From positions 1 through 38,596 of the forward strand of contig NZ_JAMBNQ010000044.1 of assembly GCF_023715155.1 (NCBI RefSeq): a stretch of 38,596 nt of DNA. The letters run 5' to 3'. This stretch comes from Neobacillus mesonae. Lineage in GTDB: Bacteria > Bacillota > Bacilli > Bacillales > Cytobacillaceae. A program made the position numbers and the translations under genes. The notes beneath the pieces are model-generated. The model was given only the letters and a program-made list of their open reading frames with translations. It searched no databases and had not been told where the DNA came from. Of this stretch, positions 8,515 through 16,856 are shown in pieces; position 1 is the stretch's first letter, and every line of letters begins with the position of its first letter.

Positions 8515-11500
8515 ATGAACATAACTATCACTCTTAAACGCATCAAAGAAATGTGCGGGACTGTCTCCTTCAAAAGAGGGGATTATTTTTATCGCTCAAA
8601 TAAAGTAGTTTTTGAAGAATATAGTGACAACCGCTGCCGGGCGACAGTTATCGGAGAAGAAAAATTCCATGTGACAGTGGAAACCGGCATGAGCGGCGGG
8701 ATCCATGCTGCATGTACATGTCCTAAGCTGGCATCCTTTGATAAAGATTGTCAGCATATTGCTGCTGTTTTAATAGCGATTAATGAAAACCAGCGGCTGG
8801 GGACTACACCGGATATACCAAAATCAGAATTAACAAAAGGGCTTTTAACCCTTTTTAATAATCAACCTGTCAGGTCCAGCGGCCATCAGCTTCATTTTGA
8901 AAAAAGAACAGTACTCGATGTTGAATTTATCTGCAGACCAGTCCCAGCTGGCAATAGGCGGTTCATATTCGGAATGGAAATGAATATCATCGGTGCAGCT
9001 GAAGTTGAAAACATCCGTGCCTTCCTTGAGAAAGTAATGGAAAGTCAGCCCGCAGTACTCTCAGATTTATTCACATATGACTCAAACCAGCAGTGCTTTT
9101 CCAATACAGACGATGCCGTCATTCAACAGCTGATTCAAGTAATTCGTGATGAAAAGGTGTATGGTGCTTCTCCGTTAGGCAAGGTAAACGACCAGATGCT
9201 TTTGATTCCATCGGCTTCATGGGAACGACTTTTGCCGCTGCTTTTAAAAGCACCGAATGTGAAGCTGAAGCATGACGGACAAACATATGAAGGACTGCAG
9301 GCAACAGAAGATTCACTGCCGCTGCAGTTTAATTTTGCCGAAATCGAAGGGAAAGGTTATCAACTGCAGGTTACCGGTTTCCATCAGCTGCTAATCTTGG
9401 ATTCCTATAGTTCTGTATTGTATGCTGGAAAAATAAAAAAGCTGAAAGACCACGACTGCAGGCGGCTTTTAGAATTAAAGAAGATGCTGGAGACCTCTAA
9501 AACCAACCAAATACCCATTCCAAAAGAGCAAGTTCATTTTTTTCTTGAAAAAGTGGCAGCAGGTTTAAAGAGACTGGGACAGGTCCATTTTTCAAAAGCA
9601 GTTCGAGAACAGCTGATGAGCACGCCATTGAAAGCGAAGCTTTACCTTGACCGTGTGAGGAACCGCCTTTTAGCTGGTCTCGAATTCCACTATGAAAATT
9701 GGAATATTAATCCTTTGGAGGGCAGGGAACTTCCTGTTGGCTCTATGATCTTACGAGATGTAGAAAAAGAGGACGAAATCCTCAATCTGATGGAGGAAAG
9801 CGGGTTTGCCAAGACGGACGGCGGTTATTTTTTGCATAATGAAGAACTGGAATATGAGTTTTTGTATCATATGGTTCCGAAACTGCAAAAGCTGGTACAA
9901 ATCTATGCAACAACAGCGATTAGAAATCGAATCTTTCGAGAGAGCCTTCATCCGCAGATTAGGGTCAAGGTGAAAAAGGAGCGGACGAATTGGCTGGAGT
10001 TCAAGTTTGAAATGGACGGAATTAATGAGCAGCAGATTCGTGACATTTTAGCGGCTTTGGAGGAAAAACGGAAGTATTACCGCTTGCCGAATGGTTCGCT
10101 GCTCTCCCTGCAGTCGACAGAATTTGAAGAGGTGCAACGTTTTCTTCACTCCCCCATTGTAAAACCAATGGACTTATCGAATGGGCTGGATTTGCCTTTT
10201 GAACAATGTTTGGAGCTGCTTGATACAGTTGAAGTGAGTGACACATTTAAGCTGGAGGAATCGTTCAGGCAATTTTTAAATCATCTTCATAATCCTGGAA
10301 GCTTAGTATTCGAGGTGCCAAAAAGTTTAGATTCAATCCTCAAAGAATACCAAAAGCATGGATTTAAGTGGATGAAGACACTTGCCTATTACGGTTTTGG
10401 CGGGATTTTAGCCGATGATATGGGACTTGGAAAAACGATACAAAGTATTGCTTTTATCGTGTCAGTGCTGCCAGATATCCGGCGGGAAAAGCTTCCTGCA
10501 TTAATTGTCTGCCCATCATCGTTGACATATAACTGGCTAAACGAATTCCGGAAATTTGCCGGGAGTGAGCTTAAGGCAGTGGTGATTGATGGAACGAAAG
10601 CAGAGCGCGCTAAGCAGTTAAAAGAATTAACAGGTGTGGATGTTTTCATTATCTCTTATCCGTTATTACGCAGGGAGATTGGCTGGTTTGAAAAACAACC
10701 CTTTCATACTGTGTTTTTCGATGAGGCACAGGCCTTTAAAAATCCCTTGACACAAACGGCACGGGCAGTAAAAAAGATAAAAGCTCATCATCGCTTCGCC
10801 TTAACCGGAACACCAGTTGAAAATTCGTCAGAGGAATTGTGGTCCATTTTTCATGTGGTTTTCCCTGAACTTTTCCGTGGACTGAAGGAATATAGCAAAC
10901 TTTCTAGTAAACATATAGCAAGGCGAATCCGGCCATTTTTGCTTCGCCGTATAAAAGAAGATGTTTTGTCAGAGCTTCCGGAAAAAGTAGATTCGCTGGA
11001 AACAGTGGAGCTCCTTCCAGAACAAAAGAAACTGTATGCAGCTTATTTGGCTAAGCTAAGACATGATACATTGAAACATCTGGATAAAGATACGATCCGG
11101 AAAAACCGCATTAGAATTTTGGCAGGGTTAACCCGTTTAAGGCAAATTTGCTGCCATCCAGGTTTGTTCGTGGAAGGTTATAAAGGAAGTTCCGCCAAAT
11201 TTAATCAGCTGCTCCAGATTTTAGAGGAAGCAAGGCTATCTGGAAGACGTGTGCTGATTTTTTCACAGTTTACCAAAATGCTTGATTTGATTGGCAGAGC
11301 GTTGACAAGAAAAGGAATGCCCTATTTTTACCTTGATGGACAGACGCCGGCAGAAGATCGGGTAGAAATCTGTGAACGGTTTAATCTTGGTGAACGAGAT
11401 CTGTTTCTCATATCCTTAAAAGCGGGGGGCACCGGTCTAAACCTAATGGGGGCAGATACCGTTATTTTATATGATACATGGTGGAACCCAGCAGTTGAGG

Positions 11501-11703
11501 AGCAGGCAGCAGACCGCGCCCACCGAATGGGACAGAAAAATGTTGTCCAGGTAATCAAGCTGGTATCCCGTGGAACCATCGAAGAAAAAATGAATGAACT
11601 TCAAGATAAAAAGAGACATTTAGTGGAGGAAATCATTGATTCAGATGAGAAAATCATGGGGACCCTGACGGAAGAAGATATTAGGGAGATATTGATGGTT
11701 TAG
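8515..11703 (+). CDS. SWIM zinc-finger plus SNF2-family helicase/ATPase
   Basis: 1062 aa. An N-terminal SWIM zinc finger has C67-x-C69 ... C79-x-H81. A long middle domain (about 120-590) precedes the SNF2 ATPase core: Walker A DDMGLGKT near 633-640, DEAQ at 736-739, then TGTPVENS. The second RecA lobe has IFSQFTKMLDLI, FLISLKAGGTGLNL and HRMGQ at 1003-1007. Such proteins translocate on double-stranded DNA and remodel protein-DNA complexes. Substrates of the Bacillus members are not known to me. AAAGGAG at 8497-8503 is 11 bases from this ATG but 7 from an out-of-frame ATG at 8511 that opens an 8-codon ORF. It is the largest gene in the window and is monocistronic between two repeat arrays. Confidence 0.93.
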   Translation: MNITITLKRIKEMCGTVSFKRGDYFYRSNKVVFEEYSDNRCRATVIGEEKFHVTVETGMSGGIHAACTCPKLASFDKDCQHIAAVLIAINENQRLGTTPDIPKSELTKGLLTLFNNQPVRSSGHQLHFEKRTVLDVEFICRPVPAGNRRFIFGMEMNIIGAAEVENIRAFLEKVMESQPAVLSDLFTYDSNQQCFSNTDDAVIQQLIQVIRDEKVYGASPLGKVNDQMLLIPSASWERLLPLLLKAPNVKLKHDGQTYEGLQATEDSLPLQFNFAEIEGKGYQLQVTGFHQLLILDSYSSVLYAGKIKKLKDHDCRRLLELKKMLETSKTNQIPIPKEQVHFFLEKVAAGLKRLGQVHFSKAVREQLMSTPLKAKLYLDRVRNRLLAGLEFHYENWNINPLEGRELPVGSMILRDVEKEDEILNLMEESGFAKTDGGYFLHNEELEYEFLYHMVPKLQKLVQIYATTAIRNRIFRESLHPQIRVKVKKERTNWLEFKFEMDGINEQQIRDILAALEEKRKYYRLPNGSLLSLQSTEFEEVQRFLHSPIVKPMDLSNGLDLPFEQCLELLDTVEVSDTFKLEESFRQFLNHLHNPGSLVFEVPKSLDSILKEYQKHGFKWMKTLAYYGFGGILADDMGLGKTIQSIAFIVSVLPDIRREKLPALIVCPSSLTYNWLNEFRKFAGSELKAVVIDGTKAERAKQLKELTGVDVFIISYPLLRREIGWFEKQPFHTVFFDEAQAFKNPLTQTARAVKKIKAHHRFALTGTPVENSSEELWSIFHVVFPELFRGLKEYSKLSSKHIARRIRPFLLRRIKEDVLSELPEKVDSLETVELLPEQKKLYAAYLAKLRHDTLKHLDKDTIRKNRIRILAGLTRLRQICCHPGLFVEGYKGSSAKFNQLLQILEEARLSGRRVLIFSQFTKMLDLIGRALTRKGMPYFYLDGQTPAEDRVEICERFNLGERDLFLISLKAGGTGLNLMGADTVILYDTWWNPAVEEQAADRAHRMGQKNVVQVIKLVSRGTIEEKMNELQDKKRHLVEEIIDSDEKIMGTLTEEDIREILMV

Positions 11704-11837
11704 TAAGGACGGTTAATGATGATTTAGCTGTCCTTTGAATTTTTATTTACCCTCTCGATTGATTTTTCAGGTATAAAGGTCATCTATAAAGGACTCTAAA
11801 TTTAGAATGGGCGAGTAGCCTGTGGAAGGATGAGAAT

Positions 11838-12155
11838 TCGCAAGTATAAACAGGTTATCCGCAAATAAGGAATAACTTCGCAAGAAAACTCAGATTATCC
11901 ACAAGAAAAGTGGAGCAATCCGCAAATATAAACAGGTTATCCGCAAATAAAGAATAACTTCGCAGGAAAATTCAGAATTATCCACAAGAAAAGTGGAGCA
12001 ATCCGCAAGTATAAACAGATTATCCTCAAATAAGGAATAACTTCACAGGAAAATTCAGAATTATCCACAAGAAAAGTGGAGCAATCTGCAAGTATTAACA
12101 GATTATCCGCAAATAAAGAATAACTTCACAGGAAAATTCAGATTATCCACAAGAA
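11838..12155. repeat. 82/83-bp array with four perfect DnaA boxes
   Basis: Four units of 82, 83 and 83 bp, each made of four sub-units of about 19-22 bp starting CRCAA and ending RTTATC or GCAATC. Perfect TTATCCACA occurs at 11895, 11978, 12061 and 12143. TTATCCGCA occurs at 11855, 11937 and 12103, and TTATCCTCA at 12020, each 40-41 bp before a perfect box. All are on the plus strand. TTATCCACA is the established DnaA-box consensus in Bacillus and E. coli. The array lies between the convergent helicase and YggT genes. Confidence 0.92.
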
Positions 12156-12156
12156 A

Positions 12157-12184
12157 AAACGCAGCTATTCTATAATAGCTGCAT
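12157..12184 (-). terminator. Terminator of the YggT gene
   Basis: GCAGCTATT/AATAGCTGC has a 4-base loop. On the minus strand it is followed by GTTTTTTC, directly after the YggT stop codon. Confidence 0.85.
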
Positions 12185-12466
12185 TTAAATTCCAATTACA
12201 TTTAATGATTGACGCAGGCCCTCAAGCGCGAATACCCCAACATATTTTAAAGCAAGCAATGCAATAATCGGTGAAAAATCAATAGGTCCCAGCGGAGGGA
12301 TGAATTTTCTGAAGAAACCTAAGTAGGGCTCTACCAGTTTCATAATCCATGTCCCAATCCTTGATTCTTGAAACCGAGGAAACCAGGAACCAAATATGGC
12401 AATTAAGATAAGCCAATAATATACTTCAAATGCAAGTGATCCTATTTGTAAAATGTTTGCCCCCAT
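12185..12466 (-). CDS. YggT/YlmG-family small membrane protein
   Basis: 93 aa with two transmembrane helices: ALAFEVYYWLILIAIFGSW-like near residues 10-30, and IALLALKYVGVFALEGL near 66-82. Between them are the family motif VEPYLGFFRKFIPPLGPIDFSPI and the PYL turn. YggT/YlmG homologues sit next to cell-division genes in many Gram-positives and are implicated in membrane or nucleoid organisation. This copy is apart from ylm genes. Start ATG 12466: GGAG lies 7 bases upstream. A longer frame to 12526 runs through this SD. Confidence 0.85.
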   Translation of the reverse strand: MGANILQIGSLAFEVYYWLILIAIFGSWFPRFQESRIGTWIMKLVEPYLGFFRKFIPPLGPIDFSPIIALLALKYVGVFALEGLRQSLNVIGI

Positions 12467-12721
12467 TTTATTCTCCTGCCTATATAATTTTTTAATAGTA
12501 TACACACTTTGTGATGATACTAACATATACGAATGAATTCTAATAAAGTTTCAAAATTACTTTTTAAAGAAGGAAACGGGTATCCCCATAAAATAGGTGA
12601 ATGGTTGCTAAAGTTTACAAAAAAGTGGTTGTTGTGTGGGTTACTGGAGAAATAAAAGAATCATGGCCGGCCAAAACTAAAGAACGAAATATGGAGATTG
12701 TTGAAAGTGACCAGAATAAGC

Positions 12722-12750
12722 AGCAGCCCCTCAAAAAAGGGGCTTTTATA
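12722..12750. terminator. Hairpin downstream of the HAD gene
   Basis: AGCCCC/GGGGCT with an 8-base A-rich loop, followed on the plus strand by TTTTATA. On the minus strand, the direction of the HAD gene, the T-run lies inside the loop, so terminator function there is uncertain. Confidence 0.5.
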
Positions 12751-12773
12751 TGGAACTTATAAAGTTCGATGAG

Positions 12774-12782
12774 TGTGGATAA
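12774..12782 (-). promoter_or_regulatory. Isolated perfect DnaA box
   Basis: TGTGGATAA is TTATCCACA on the minus strand, one base beyond the HAD stop codon. It is the fifth perfect box within 900 bp, though in the opposite orientation to the array. Confidence 0.5.
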
Positions 12783-12783
12783 T

Positions 12784-13377
12784 TTAGAGTTTTTTCTCTA
12801 AATTCAGTTTCACCGGCTCTAAAACCAAAGGAATAAACTCCGAATAGCTGTCGAAATGATAGTCAGCTTCAATTTTAGAGCGAAAGGCTGCTGTTGCAAT
12901 GGTTAACTCCCGGGCAGGAATGAGGTCCAGGTCTCGGTCGCCAACTACTAAATCAATGGGATAACTTTTCAGTACATGCTCATAGGAAGAACGATGCGGC
13001 TTTCTTGTAAAACCTTGTTCCTCCACTGAAACGACTTCTATAAAATATTTTTCTAATTGAAATTTTTTCAATAAAAACATGGTAGATTCCTTATCGCGAT
13101 GTGTCACGATAATATTGTTTCCAGCTGCCGCCAGAGCCTTCTCTATATGGTCAAATGGCTTGCTGTGTGATTTTGAATACTTATTATGTAATCTTTGGTA
13201 TTCTTCTCTTTGATTCTCGCTGATGCCATAATGTCTAAACGCTGTTTTTGAATCGATTTTCAGCCATTCTAACACGTCTTTGCGGTCCAAATCCTGCCCG
13301 CTTAATTCAACAAAGCCTTCGACCAATGCCGGGTAAGTATCAAAAAGAGTACCATCGAAATCCCACAAAATGTTCAT
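12784..13377 (-). CDS. HAD-superfamily hydrolase, phosphoglycolate-phosphatase-like
   Basis: 197 aa, the usual size of HAD subfamily IA. Motif I is DFDGTLFD with nucleophile D6 and general acid D8, followed by a helical cap. Motif II is IIVTHRD, motif III lysine lies in FTRKPHRSSYEHVL, and motif IV is VVGDRDLDLIPAR. The family removes phosphate from small metabolites. Substrate is not predictable here. The start has GGAAAGGAG 6 bases upstream. Same strand as YggT and the kinase gene, but with gaps of 240-320 bp, so separate transcripts are likely. Confidence 0.88.
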   Translation of the reverse strand: MNILWDFDGTLFDTYPALVEGFVELSGQDLDRKDVLEWLKIDSKTAFRHYGISENQREEYQRLHNKYSKSHSKPFDHIEKALAAAGNNIIVTHRDKESTMFLLKKFQLEKYFIEVVSVEEQGFTRKPHRSSYEHVLKSYPIDLVVGDRDLDLIPARELTIATAAFRSKIEADYHFDSYSEFIPLVLEPVKLNLEKKL

Positions 13378-13575
13378 GCAAGACTCCTTTCCATCATTTT
13401 TACCTATTATGATTTAAAAAGGAAAAACTTGCAATAATGCAGTACTGGCTCCGCCTTCGCCATATACCATGATAGCCACGCGTGCTATCCCCACTGACTA
13501 AAAGTATAGTGCACGTATGTTAATAAACTATGAACCAGCTGTTAACCATTGGTTAAAAAACGGTTAAAAAAATCC

Positions 13576-13613
13576 ATAAAAAAGGCGAAAAAGCACAATC
13601 GCCGTTCGCCTTT
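13576..13613 (-). terminator. Terminator of the guanylate-kinase-like gene
   Basis: AAAGGCGAA/TTCGCCTTT stem, with an A-run that reads as TTTTTT on the minus strand. An alternative inner pairing GGCGA/TCGCC is possible. Confidence 0.82.
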
Positions 13614-13620
13614 AACCATA

Positions 13621-14211
13621 TTAATAATCTGTAACTGTAAGATTTCTGTCCAAATAGGTTTCGATTAATTCGCTGACTTGGTATGCAACCTGAGGGGAGT
13701 CGAAATTTTCAAAAGCATGTTCACAGCTGCTTTTGTAATTCATCGTTTCGTCATAATGACTCAAATGGCGATTAATGACGTCTTCTGTATCCTCGCGTTC
13801 ACGGTGTCTCTTAATAACTGTATCCCGGTCAGCATAAACAAAAATCCGGGTAACTTTTTCTCCGTATAGCGATTTTAATTTTTCTGCCCCTTCTGGATTT
13901 AAGGTTAGATAGACAAGATTATGATTTTTAAAGGCTTCTGCGACATCCTGCTCTCGAATTCCATAATGGAAGCCATCGATTTCAACACTCTCTAGAAATA
14001 CCTGCTCAGCTTCCATTTGTTTGAAGGTCTCTTCTGAAACGAAGTGGTAGTCTTCACCATTTTTTTCGTAATGTCGGGGGGAACGGGTAGTGTAAGAAAT
14101 AACGGCTTCCATATCAAATGCGGTGGCTGTCATTTTGGCGATGGTTTTTCTTCCGGAGCCATCAGGACCAGTGTAAACGAATATTCTTTCTTTTCCTTTG
14201 ATTTGGTACAT
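13621..14211 (-). CDS. Guanylate-kinase-like protein with altered P-loop
   Basis: 196 aa, close to Gmk length. P-loop GPDGSGRKT at 15-23, then the GMP-binding region SYTTRSPRHYEKNGEDYHFVS, the lid/core ESVEIDGFHYGI and RHREREDTEDVINRHL are all in Gmk order. The canonical P-loop is GPSGVGKGT. Here the Walker lysine position holds Arg21, with Lys22 next to it. It may therefore be a paralogue with changed nucleotide use rather than the housekeeping gmk, which normally sits beside rpoZ. AAAAGGAGG lies 7 bases before the ATG. Single gene with its own terminator. Confidence 0.83.
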   Translation of the reverse strand: MYQIKGKERIFVYTGPDGSGRKTIAKMTATAFDMEAVISYTTRSPRHYEKNGEDYHFVSEETFKQMEAEQVFLESVEIDGFHYGIREQDVAEAFKNHNLVYLTLNPEGAEKLKSLYGEKVTRIFVYADRDTVIKRHREREDTEDVINRHLSHYDETMNYKSSCEHAFENFDSPQVAYQVSELIETYLDRNLTVTDY

Positions 14212-14376
14212 AGGGTATCCTCCTTTTTATGTGTATTAGAAAATAAAATGACCCTTTTCTGCGAGGACTTGTGCTGGGAATGAAGTGGGGTTATTACTAT
14301 TATAACAGAATATTTTTAAAATAGGAATATATGGATTGGTAGTATAAATTTACTAAATGAGGCGATTTTGTGAACT
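14212..14376. other. Intergenic region, nothing recognised
   Basis: AT-rich sequence upstream of the kinase-like gene and downstream of the small ORF at 14377. No clear promoter or structure. Confidence 0.4.
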
Positions 14377-14439
14377 TTATGGACAAATACATACACAAAT
14401 GGGCATTAAAATAACCAGGCGGATAATCAATTCTTTCAT
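14377..14439 (-). CDS. Candidate 20-aa hydrophobic peptide
   Basis: The reading MKELIIRLVILMPICVCICP has AAAGGAG 9 bases before its ATG, as strong as neighbouring genes. The peptide is one hydrophobic helix with a positively charged start and three cysteines near the end. It could be a small membrane peptide, a toxin-like peptide, or the remnant of a longer gene. I recognise no family. Evidence is only SD plus composition. Confidence 0.35.
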   Translation of the reverse strand: MKELIIRLVILMPICVCICP

Positions 14440-14537
14440 TTGTATTAGCTCCTTTTGAGTATTTATTTATATACCCAATATAAATTGTATTTGTTAACCT
14501 GGTATTTGTTAATTGTAAAAATAATGTCAATTTTACC

Positions 14538-14572
14538 GGCAAGATGAACCCCCATCAGTGGGTCATCCTGCC
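14538..14572. other. Strong hairpin 3' of cwlK
   Basis: GGCA-x-GATGA-x-CC pairs with GG-x-TCATC-x-TGCC, with two symmetric mismatches. There is no good T-run on either side. It may be a transcript-end stabiliser or second terminator for the minus-strand CwlK gene. Confidence 0.45.
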
Positions 14573-14593
14573 CGTTAATTTGGGATAAATAGT

Positions 14594-14627
14594 AAAGACG
14601 AATAGTAAATTCACTATTCGTCTTTTT
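14594..14627. terminator. Terminator overlapping the cwlK stop codon
   Basis: A 13-bp perfect stem AAAGACGAATAGT/ACTATTCGTCTTT with a 6-base loop. The cwlK stop codon (14614-14616, minus strand) lies inside the stem. The T-run is five on the plus strand and only three on the minus strand. Confidence 0.75.
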
Positions 14628-15267
14628 CGGAATCTGCAATTAAAGAAGAGCTGTTGGGAGGCCTTTTTCCTCTTTGCAATTCGGCTATGGTTAAACCGAA
14701 ATCCATTTGTAAATGAGGATAGTCTTTAAATTGGGCCCAGTCACCGCCCCATTCAAATCCTAATGCTTTCGCCATTTCAACAACCTCGGTCCAATCTGCT
14801 ATTCCATTTTTATTTCCATCATATTGACGATCCCAAATGATATTCCCGGAAGGGGTTTTTAAGGCAAAATCAACCGCCAGTCCGAAATTATGGTAGGATT
14901 GCCCCCCTTTAGCATTTGTAACAATGTTTCCACTGGCAGTACGGCCTTTTTCATAAAGCCGGTCCTGATCTTCTGAACTTCTGAAACCGTCGGTGATTAC
15001 AACGGTTATCCCTTTATCAGCAGCCTGTTTAATGAATTGTCCGCTCCGTTCTTCCACAACCGGATGCAGATTGGCCGGTGGCGGGACACTTTCTTGATCT
15101 ATTGTAAATGTAGTAAATAGGCCGGATTCCTTCATAAAGAAAAATATAATCAGTAAAAGAAGTGCAAATAGATAAATAGAACTTCCCATTCGTTTACGCT
15201 TCAAAACATTTTGTTCCTTTCTTAAGTGTCTATAACTGAGACGTTTTCCATCATCCGAAAGTTTCAA
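14614..15267 (-). CDS. cwlK: Peptidoglycan L-Ala-D-Glu endopeptidase CwlK (M15C)
   Basis: 217 aa membrane-anchored cell-wall hydrolase. One transmembrane segment lies at about 31-44 after a basic stretch (KRKR). The M15 peptidase domain follows from about 66: DGFRSSEDQ, then SYHNFGLAVDF with zinc ligands H126 and D133, and YPHLQM with H185. The Bacillus homologue cleaves the L-Ala-gamma-D-Glu bond of the stem peptide. Start: TTG at 15267 with AAAGGAG 11 bases upstream. A TTG at 15204, nearer the membrane helix and behind AAAGGA, is an alternative. It follows the MATE gene by 6 bp, so they are probably co-transcribed. Confidence 0.9.
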   Translation of the reverse strand: MKLSDDGKRLSYRHLRKEQNVLKRKRMGSSIYLFALLLLIIFFFMKESGLFTTFTIDQESVPPPANLHPVVEERSGQFIKQAADKGITVVITDGFRSSEDQDRLYEKGRTASGNIVTNAKGGQSYHNFGLAVDFALKTPSGNIIWDRQYDGNKNGIADWTEVVEMAKALGFEWGGDWAQFKDYPHLQMDFGLTIAELQRGKRPPNSSSLIADSEKDE

Positions 15268-15273
15268 ACGGTG

Positions 15274-16661
15274 TTAAGCTCCTTTTGTCTGCGGAGAAGA
15301 CAAGGAGTTTTCAATTAATATTTTTTTAAATTGATTGGCAAAAATAATCACGGTAACAGCTACAGCAAAGAAGTCCGATACCGGCTCCGCAAGAAATACG
15401 GCAAACTCTTTATTAGAAAAGAAGTTTGGCAGAATATAAATTAAAGGAATCAATAGAATAATTTTTCGTAAAAGGGCAAGGAAAAGGGATGTCTTTGCCT
15501 GTCCAACGGCAATAAACGTTTGCTGGCAGGCTAGCTGTGCTCCCATCACAAAGGCAGCGGCCATATAAATTTTCATCGCCCATACTGTTTCTTCAATCAG
15601 TTTTGGGTCATTTGTGAACATCGAAACAAAGAATCTTGGAAAAATAGTCATCAGCAGCCAGAAAATAAAAGAAAAGCTAACGGAAGAGATGAATAATAAT
15701 TTAAATGTCTTTTTCACCCGGTCATTATTGTTTGCTCCAAAATTATAGCTGATAATTGGCTGTGCGCCCTGCGTTAAACCTAAAATGGGCAATATCATTA
15801 CTTGCATTAGGCTGGAAAGAATCGTCATGGCACCGACCGCAAGATCCCCCGAACCGTTTTTCAGTGAGGAATTAAACGAAATGTTTAAAAGGCTCTCTGT
15901 GCTTTGCATAATAAAGGGAGAAATCCCAAGCAGCAGTACAGGTATGATAACAGACTTTTGAAGTTTCAAATACTCTTTACGGATTTTCAGCTTAGTCCTA
16001 TTTCCAAATAAAAAGTTTAATGTCCATATGGCAGATACAGCCTGTGCAATGATATTCGCAAGGGCCGCCCCTTTAACACCCATTTTTAAGGTAAAAATAA
16101 AGATTGGATCTAGAATAATACTAAGGACAGCTCCAATAACCACAGTCATCATCGCAATTTTGGCAGAGCCCTGCGTGGAAATGAAGGTGTTTAATCCTAA
16201 GGCGATTTGGACAAAAATGGTTCCACACACATAGACTGTAAAGAAATCCTTGGCATATGAAAAGGTTTCTGTTCCGGCTCCAAACATAAAAAGCAGTTTT
16301 TCTCCTGAAAATAAAAAAATGAAGGTTAAAACAACTGAAATCCCAATCAAAGCAATGAAACAGTTCCCTAAAATTTGCTCGGCTTCCTCATTTTTCCTTG
16401 ACCAAGCTTGATTGCTGCTCTTGGTGCACCACCCATCCCAATTAATGAGCTAAATGCGGCAATCATCATAATTATTGGAAATGTAACACCCACACCAGTT
16501 AAGGCGGCCGCTCCAATTTCCGGAATGTGGCCAATATAAATCCGGTCCACTACATTATAAAGCATATTGACAAACTGAGCTGTAATGGCAGGCAATGCCA
16601 GGTTCAACAGCAATTTACCGACCCGTTCGGTTCCCAGACGATTGACACCTGCTTGCTTCAT
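15274..16661 (-). pseudogene. MATE-family efflux transporter, frameshifted
   Basis: Two adjacent frames are one MATE exporter (Na+ or H+/drug antiporter, 12 helices). The N-terminal part (to 16368) has NLALPAITAQFVNMLYNVVD and YIGHIPEIGAAALTG. The C-terminal part (from 16380 down) has GLTQGAQPIISYNFGA. The break is a run of five A (minus strand; T at 16391-16395). Adding one A gives GKNEEAEQILGNCFIALIG and a single frame of 462 aa, the usual length. Start ATG 16661 has AAAGGAAG 7 bases upstream. The gene is either newly inactivated, phase-variable at the A-run, or carries a read error. Otherwise undamaged. Confidence 0.88.
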
Positions 16662-16856
16662 GTGTAAACTTCCTTTCACTTTATCCCTTTATCGTAAGAA
16701 AGACAATATATAAATTTTAGCATAAAACTTCTATTATTTAAGGGGCAAAGTAACCGGAAATGATGAACACCAAAAGTTACCTAAAGAGGAAGCAAAACAT
16801 ACATAAATAGTCCTTAAATTGGAAAACTATATAAAAATTGGGGGGGCGGTTTTGTA

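Noticed and set aside
12601..12762. 53-aa plus-strand ORF (MVAKVYKKVVVVW...)
   Set aside because: The purine-rich stretch abuts the ATG instead of leaving a spacer, and the frame runs through a hairpin. Probably chance.
14300..14542. 80-aa minus-strand ORF
   Set aside because: No SD at its start and AT-driven composition. A different frame inside it has the good SD and is listed as the 20-aa candidate.
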